This document shows positions 61,959 to 64,000 of a stretch of DNA of 64,000 bases, piece after piece. The notes below the pieces were generated by a model that saw only the letters and a list, made by a program, of their open reading frames with translations, made no database searches and was not told the DNA's origin. This stretch comes from Roseburia sp. 1XD42-34 (GTDB taxonomy: Bacteria; Bacillota; Bacilli; Bacillales; Amphibacillaceae), in the NCBI RefSeq assembly GCF_009917385.1, contig NZ_QWLJ01000019.1, forward strand, positions 1-64,000. Reading direction: 5' to 3'. Position 1 is the stretch's first letter; each line of letters opens with the position of its first letter. The position numbers and the translations under genes were made by a program.

Positions 61959-63305
61959 ATGCAAAACAAACCGGAACAATGGGCAAGTAAAATTGGATTT
62001 ATTCTCTCCTCAGCTGGGGCTGCCATTGGCCTTGGAGCTATTTGGAAATTCCCATATATGACAGGAGAAAATGGCGGGGGCGCCTTTTTCTTATTATTTA
62101 TCGCTTTTACAATCATTATTGGCTTACCGATATTAATTGCTGAGTTTATTATTGGCCGAGGCGCACAAAAAGAAGCTATTTCTGCATACCAAACATTAGC
62201 TCCCAAACGGAGTCTATGGAGATTTATTGGACATTGGGGTGTCGCAGGGGCTTTTTTATTAATGTCTTTCTATAGTGTCGTCGGCGGATGGGTGCTCACC
62301 TATAGCCTGTTATCCATCCCAGGAATGATTATCGGCAACGAAACTAATTATGCAGATCTGTTCGCAACTATTACGGGGAGTCCTTTCTTAACTATTTTAG
62401 GACACTTCTTATTTATTATGATCAATGTGGTTGTTGTATCGTTTGGTGTGAAGGATGGAATTGAAAAAACGAGCAAGATTTTAATGCCATTATTGTTTAT
62501 CTTTTTCATTATTCTTGTTATTCGTTCGATTACATTTGATGGAGCAATGGAAGGGCTACAGTTCTTTCTACAACCCGATTTTTCAAAATTAAATACCGAA
62601 AACATCCTTTATGCGCTCGGACAGTCCTTTTTCTCTTTGGCTGTTGGTGTTTCTGTAATGGTTACGTATAGCTCTTACTTAAAAAAAGATGTTAGCCTGC
62701 CAATGTCAGCAGCTTCTGTATCCATTATGAATATATTTGTCTCTTTACTTGCAGGGCTAGCTATCTTCCCAGTGGTATTCGCCTTTGGTTTAGAGCCTAC
62801 AGAAGGTCCAGGACTATTATTTATCGTCTTACCAGAAGCTTTTGCGCAAATGCCGTTTGGAGAACTATTTTTAAGCTTATTTCTATTGCTGTTTTTATTT
62901 GCTGTATTAACCTCTTCGTTTAGTATGCTAGAAATTGTTACTGCAGCAGTTACCGCGAAAAAGCAACGTTCGCGACGTACAACAGCTTTAGTTGCAGGTT
63001 TGCTTGTATTCTTTACTGGAATACCAGCAGCACTTTCTACCAGCAGTCTATCTGATTTGACTATTTTCGGAAAAACCTTTTTCGATGCCTCTGATTTTCT
63101 AGTCAGTAATATTATGTTACCAGGAGGTTGCCTATTTATTGCATTATTTGTTGGCTTTAAAATGGATAAACAACTCATTAAGCAGGAGTTCGGTTATGGA
63201 AATGAACTAGGAGATACCGTGTATAAGGCTTGGTATCAATTGCTTCGTTGGCTCGCTCCATTAACAATTATTATTGTTTTTCTAGGTTCCCTCGGCTTTT
63301 TGTAG
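61959..63305 (+). CDS. Sodium-dependent symporter, SNF/NSS family (possible tryptophan transporter)
   Basis: A 448-residue transporter with 11-12 membrane segments. The N-terminus has SSAGAAIGLGAIWKFPYMTGENGGGAF, the NSS sodium and substrate site of TM1. ALGQSFFSLAVGVSVMVTYSSY is the TM6-like block. TnaT, an NSS protein from Symbiobacterium, carries tryptophan, and the gene lies right after the tryptophan-degrading kyn operon, so tryptophan is the likely substrate. AAAGGAAG lies upstream of the ATG. Confidence 0.88.
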   Translation: MQNKPEQWASKIGFILSSAGAAIGLGAIWKFPYMTGENGGGAFFLLFIAFTIIIGLPILIAEFIIGRGAQKEAISAYQTLAPKRSLWRFIGHWGVAGAFLLMSFYSVVGGWVLTYSLLSIPGMIIGNETNYADLFATITGSPFLTILGHFLFIMINVVVVSFGVKDGIEKTSKILMPLLFIFFIILVIRSITFDGAMEGLQFFLQPDFSKLNTENILYALGQSFFSLAVGVSVMVTYSSYLKKDVSLPMSAASVSIMNIFVSLLAGLAIFPVVFAFGLEPTEGPGLLFIVLPEAFAQMPFGELFLSLFLLLFLFAVLTSSFSMLEIVTAAVTAKKQRSRRTTALVAGLLVFFTGIPAALSTSSLSDLTIFGKTFFDASDFLVSNIMLPGGCLFIALFVGFKMDKQLIKQEFGYGNELGDTVYKAWYQLLRWLAPLTIIIVFLGSLGFL

Positions 63306-63548
63306 GGTTTAGCACTGAACGTTAGATCTCTTAATTAGGCTTTACAATAGTTAGTGTTTTAGAAATTGTACTTGGATTGCACAGACTGTTTTAAATGTTT
63401 TTTATAGGGTAAAGTAACTGTAGCAACCTCTTCTCAAGTAACCATCATCTTTTGCACCATTATAACTTCAATTCCATTCTGCTTTAAACAGAGCATGAAA
63501 GCTGATTGTATCGCACTTAAAAAAATGAGAAAGTAAAGGAGTGTTTTA

Positions 63549-64000
63549 ATGGCACAGAAAATCCTCATTGTTGGTGGAGTTGGCGGAGGGGCTACAGTAG
63601 CAGCACAAATACGTAGAAAAAACAAAGATGCAACCATTACTATTTTTGATAAGGATGATTATGTCGCTTTTTCTAATTGCGGCATGCCATATTACTTAGG
63701 AAATATAGTAAAGGACCGTGAGCAAATTTTATATCCAAAAGAGGAATTTGCCGAGAAATATGATGTTCAGATAAGAACAAAAACGGAGGTAACAGCAATT
63801 CAGCGAGAGCAAAAAGCTATTACCTACTTTACTGGATCAAAACAGTATACAGAGACATATGATCAACTCATTTTATCACCTGGCGCAACTGCAGTAACGC
63901 CACCGATCTCAGGAATAGATCAGACACGAACATTTTCTCTACACACCATAGCCGACATGGATAAAATAGCTGCATACATCAAAGAACAACACCCAAAATC
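63549..64000 (+). CDS. CoA-disulfide reductase / NADH oxidase-like flavoprotein, partial
   Basis: The window ends within this gene; 150 complete codons are visible. The FAD-binding N-terminus reads KILIVGGVGGGATVAAQIRR, and SNCGMPYYLGN places the single redox Cys typical of CoA-disulfide reductases and water-forming NADH oxidases. YDQLILSPGATAVTPPI is the second FAD contact. AAAGGAGTG lies upstream of the ATG. Cofactor preference and C-terminal domains (for example rhodanese) cannot be seen. Confidence 0.85.
   Translation, partial: MAQKILIVGGVGGGATVAAQIRRKNKDATITIFDKDDYVAFSNCGMPYYLGNIVKDREQILYPKEEFAEKYDVQIRTKTEVTAIQREQKAITYFTGSKQYTETYDQLILSPGATAVTPPISGIDQTRTFSLHTIADMDKIAAYIKEQHPK

Noticed and set aside
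1..64000. tRNA, rRNA, CRISPR, transposase and phage genes
   Set aside because: None seen on either strand by reading; the repeats found are not evenly spaced short repeats and have no transposase ORF.

Overview
The window is about 64 kb of low-GC Firmicute chromosome from an aerobic endospore former of the family Bacillaceae. The spore markers are a gamma-type SASP gene with a plausible sigma-G promoter and the spore-cortex deacetylase pdaA. Gene order follows Bacillus subtilis in two blocks: sspE-mutY-yfhP-yfhH-recX-yfhF, then pdaA-yfkD-yfkF-yfkH-yfkI-yfkJ. Base composition, codon use and the solute-transport and amino-acid catabolic content suggest a halotolerant genus near Oceanobacillus or Virgibacillus. 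That genus placement is inference. I found no tRNA, rRNA, CRISPR array, transposase or prophage gene.

Layout. 1-7.8 kb: sspE, mutY, yfhP, yfhH, recX, yfhF, a small unknown gene and an XRE regulator. 7.9-13.4 kb: two facing modules, each a YtrA-like GntR repressor with an ABC exporter; the first also carries a DUF1648 membrane protein and yxlE/F/G-like genes behind a perfect 15-bp dyad. 13.4-17 kb: a repeat-rich gap, an SPFH membrane protein coupled to a 59-aa ribbon-helix-helix protein, and a secreted metallo-beta-lactamase-fold protein. 17-41 kb: clpE with CtsR boxes, an acyl-CoA synthetase, pdaA, an NhaC-type transporter, yfkD, OsmC, yfkF, an amino-acid ABC permease and binding protein, a PfeT-like metal ATPase, yfkH/I/J, an AgcS symporter facing glutaminase, plsC, a CAP-domain protein and mreBH. 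42-47 kb: CoA transferase, glutaryl-CoA dehydrogenase-like enzyme and a semialdehyde dehydrogenase. 47.5-49 kb: a multicopper oxidase lipoprotein. 49-58 kb: an IclR regulator and a minus-strand cluster for lysine breakdown. 58.6-63.3 kb: the kynurenine operon kynU-kynB-kynA and an SNF-family symporter. The window ends inside a CoA-disulfide reductase-like gene.

How the genes fit together. The most interesting reading is a complete lysine-to-crotonyl-CoA route split over two neighbouring clusters. A lysine 6-dehydrogenase-like enzyme and an ALDH7-like aldehyde dehydrogenase would give 2-aminoadipate. A class I aminotransferase would give 2-oxoadipate, and a ThDP-dependent decarboxylase-like enzyme glutarate semialdehyde. 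The dehydrogenase at 45.3 kb, the CoA transferase at 42.2 kb and the glutaryl-CoA dehydrogenase-like enzyme at 43.6 kb would finish the route. An NhaC-family transporter and an IclR regulator complete the set. The ThDP step would be the unusual one.

The second notable structure is in the gaps. At least two families of non-coding interspersed repeats recur: family A (about 200-270 bp, around ten copies or fragments) and family B (about 180 bp, six or more copies). One B copy sits inside an A copy at 38.2-38.6 kb, which implies that B moved after A.
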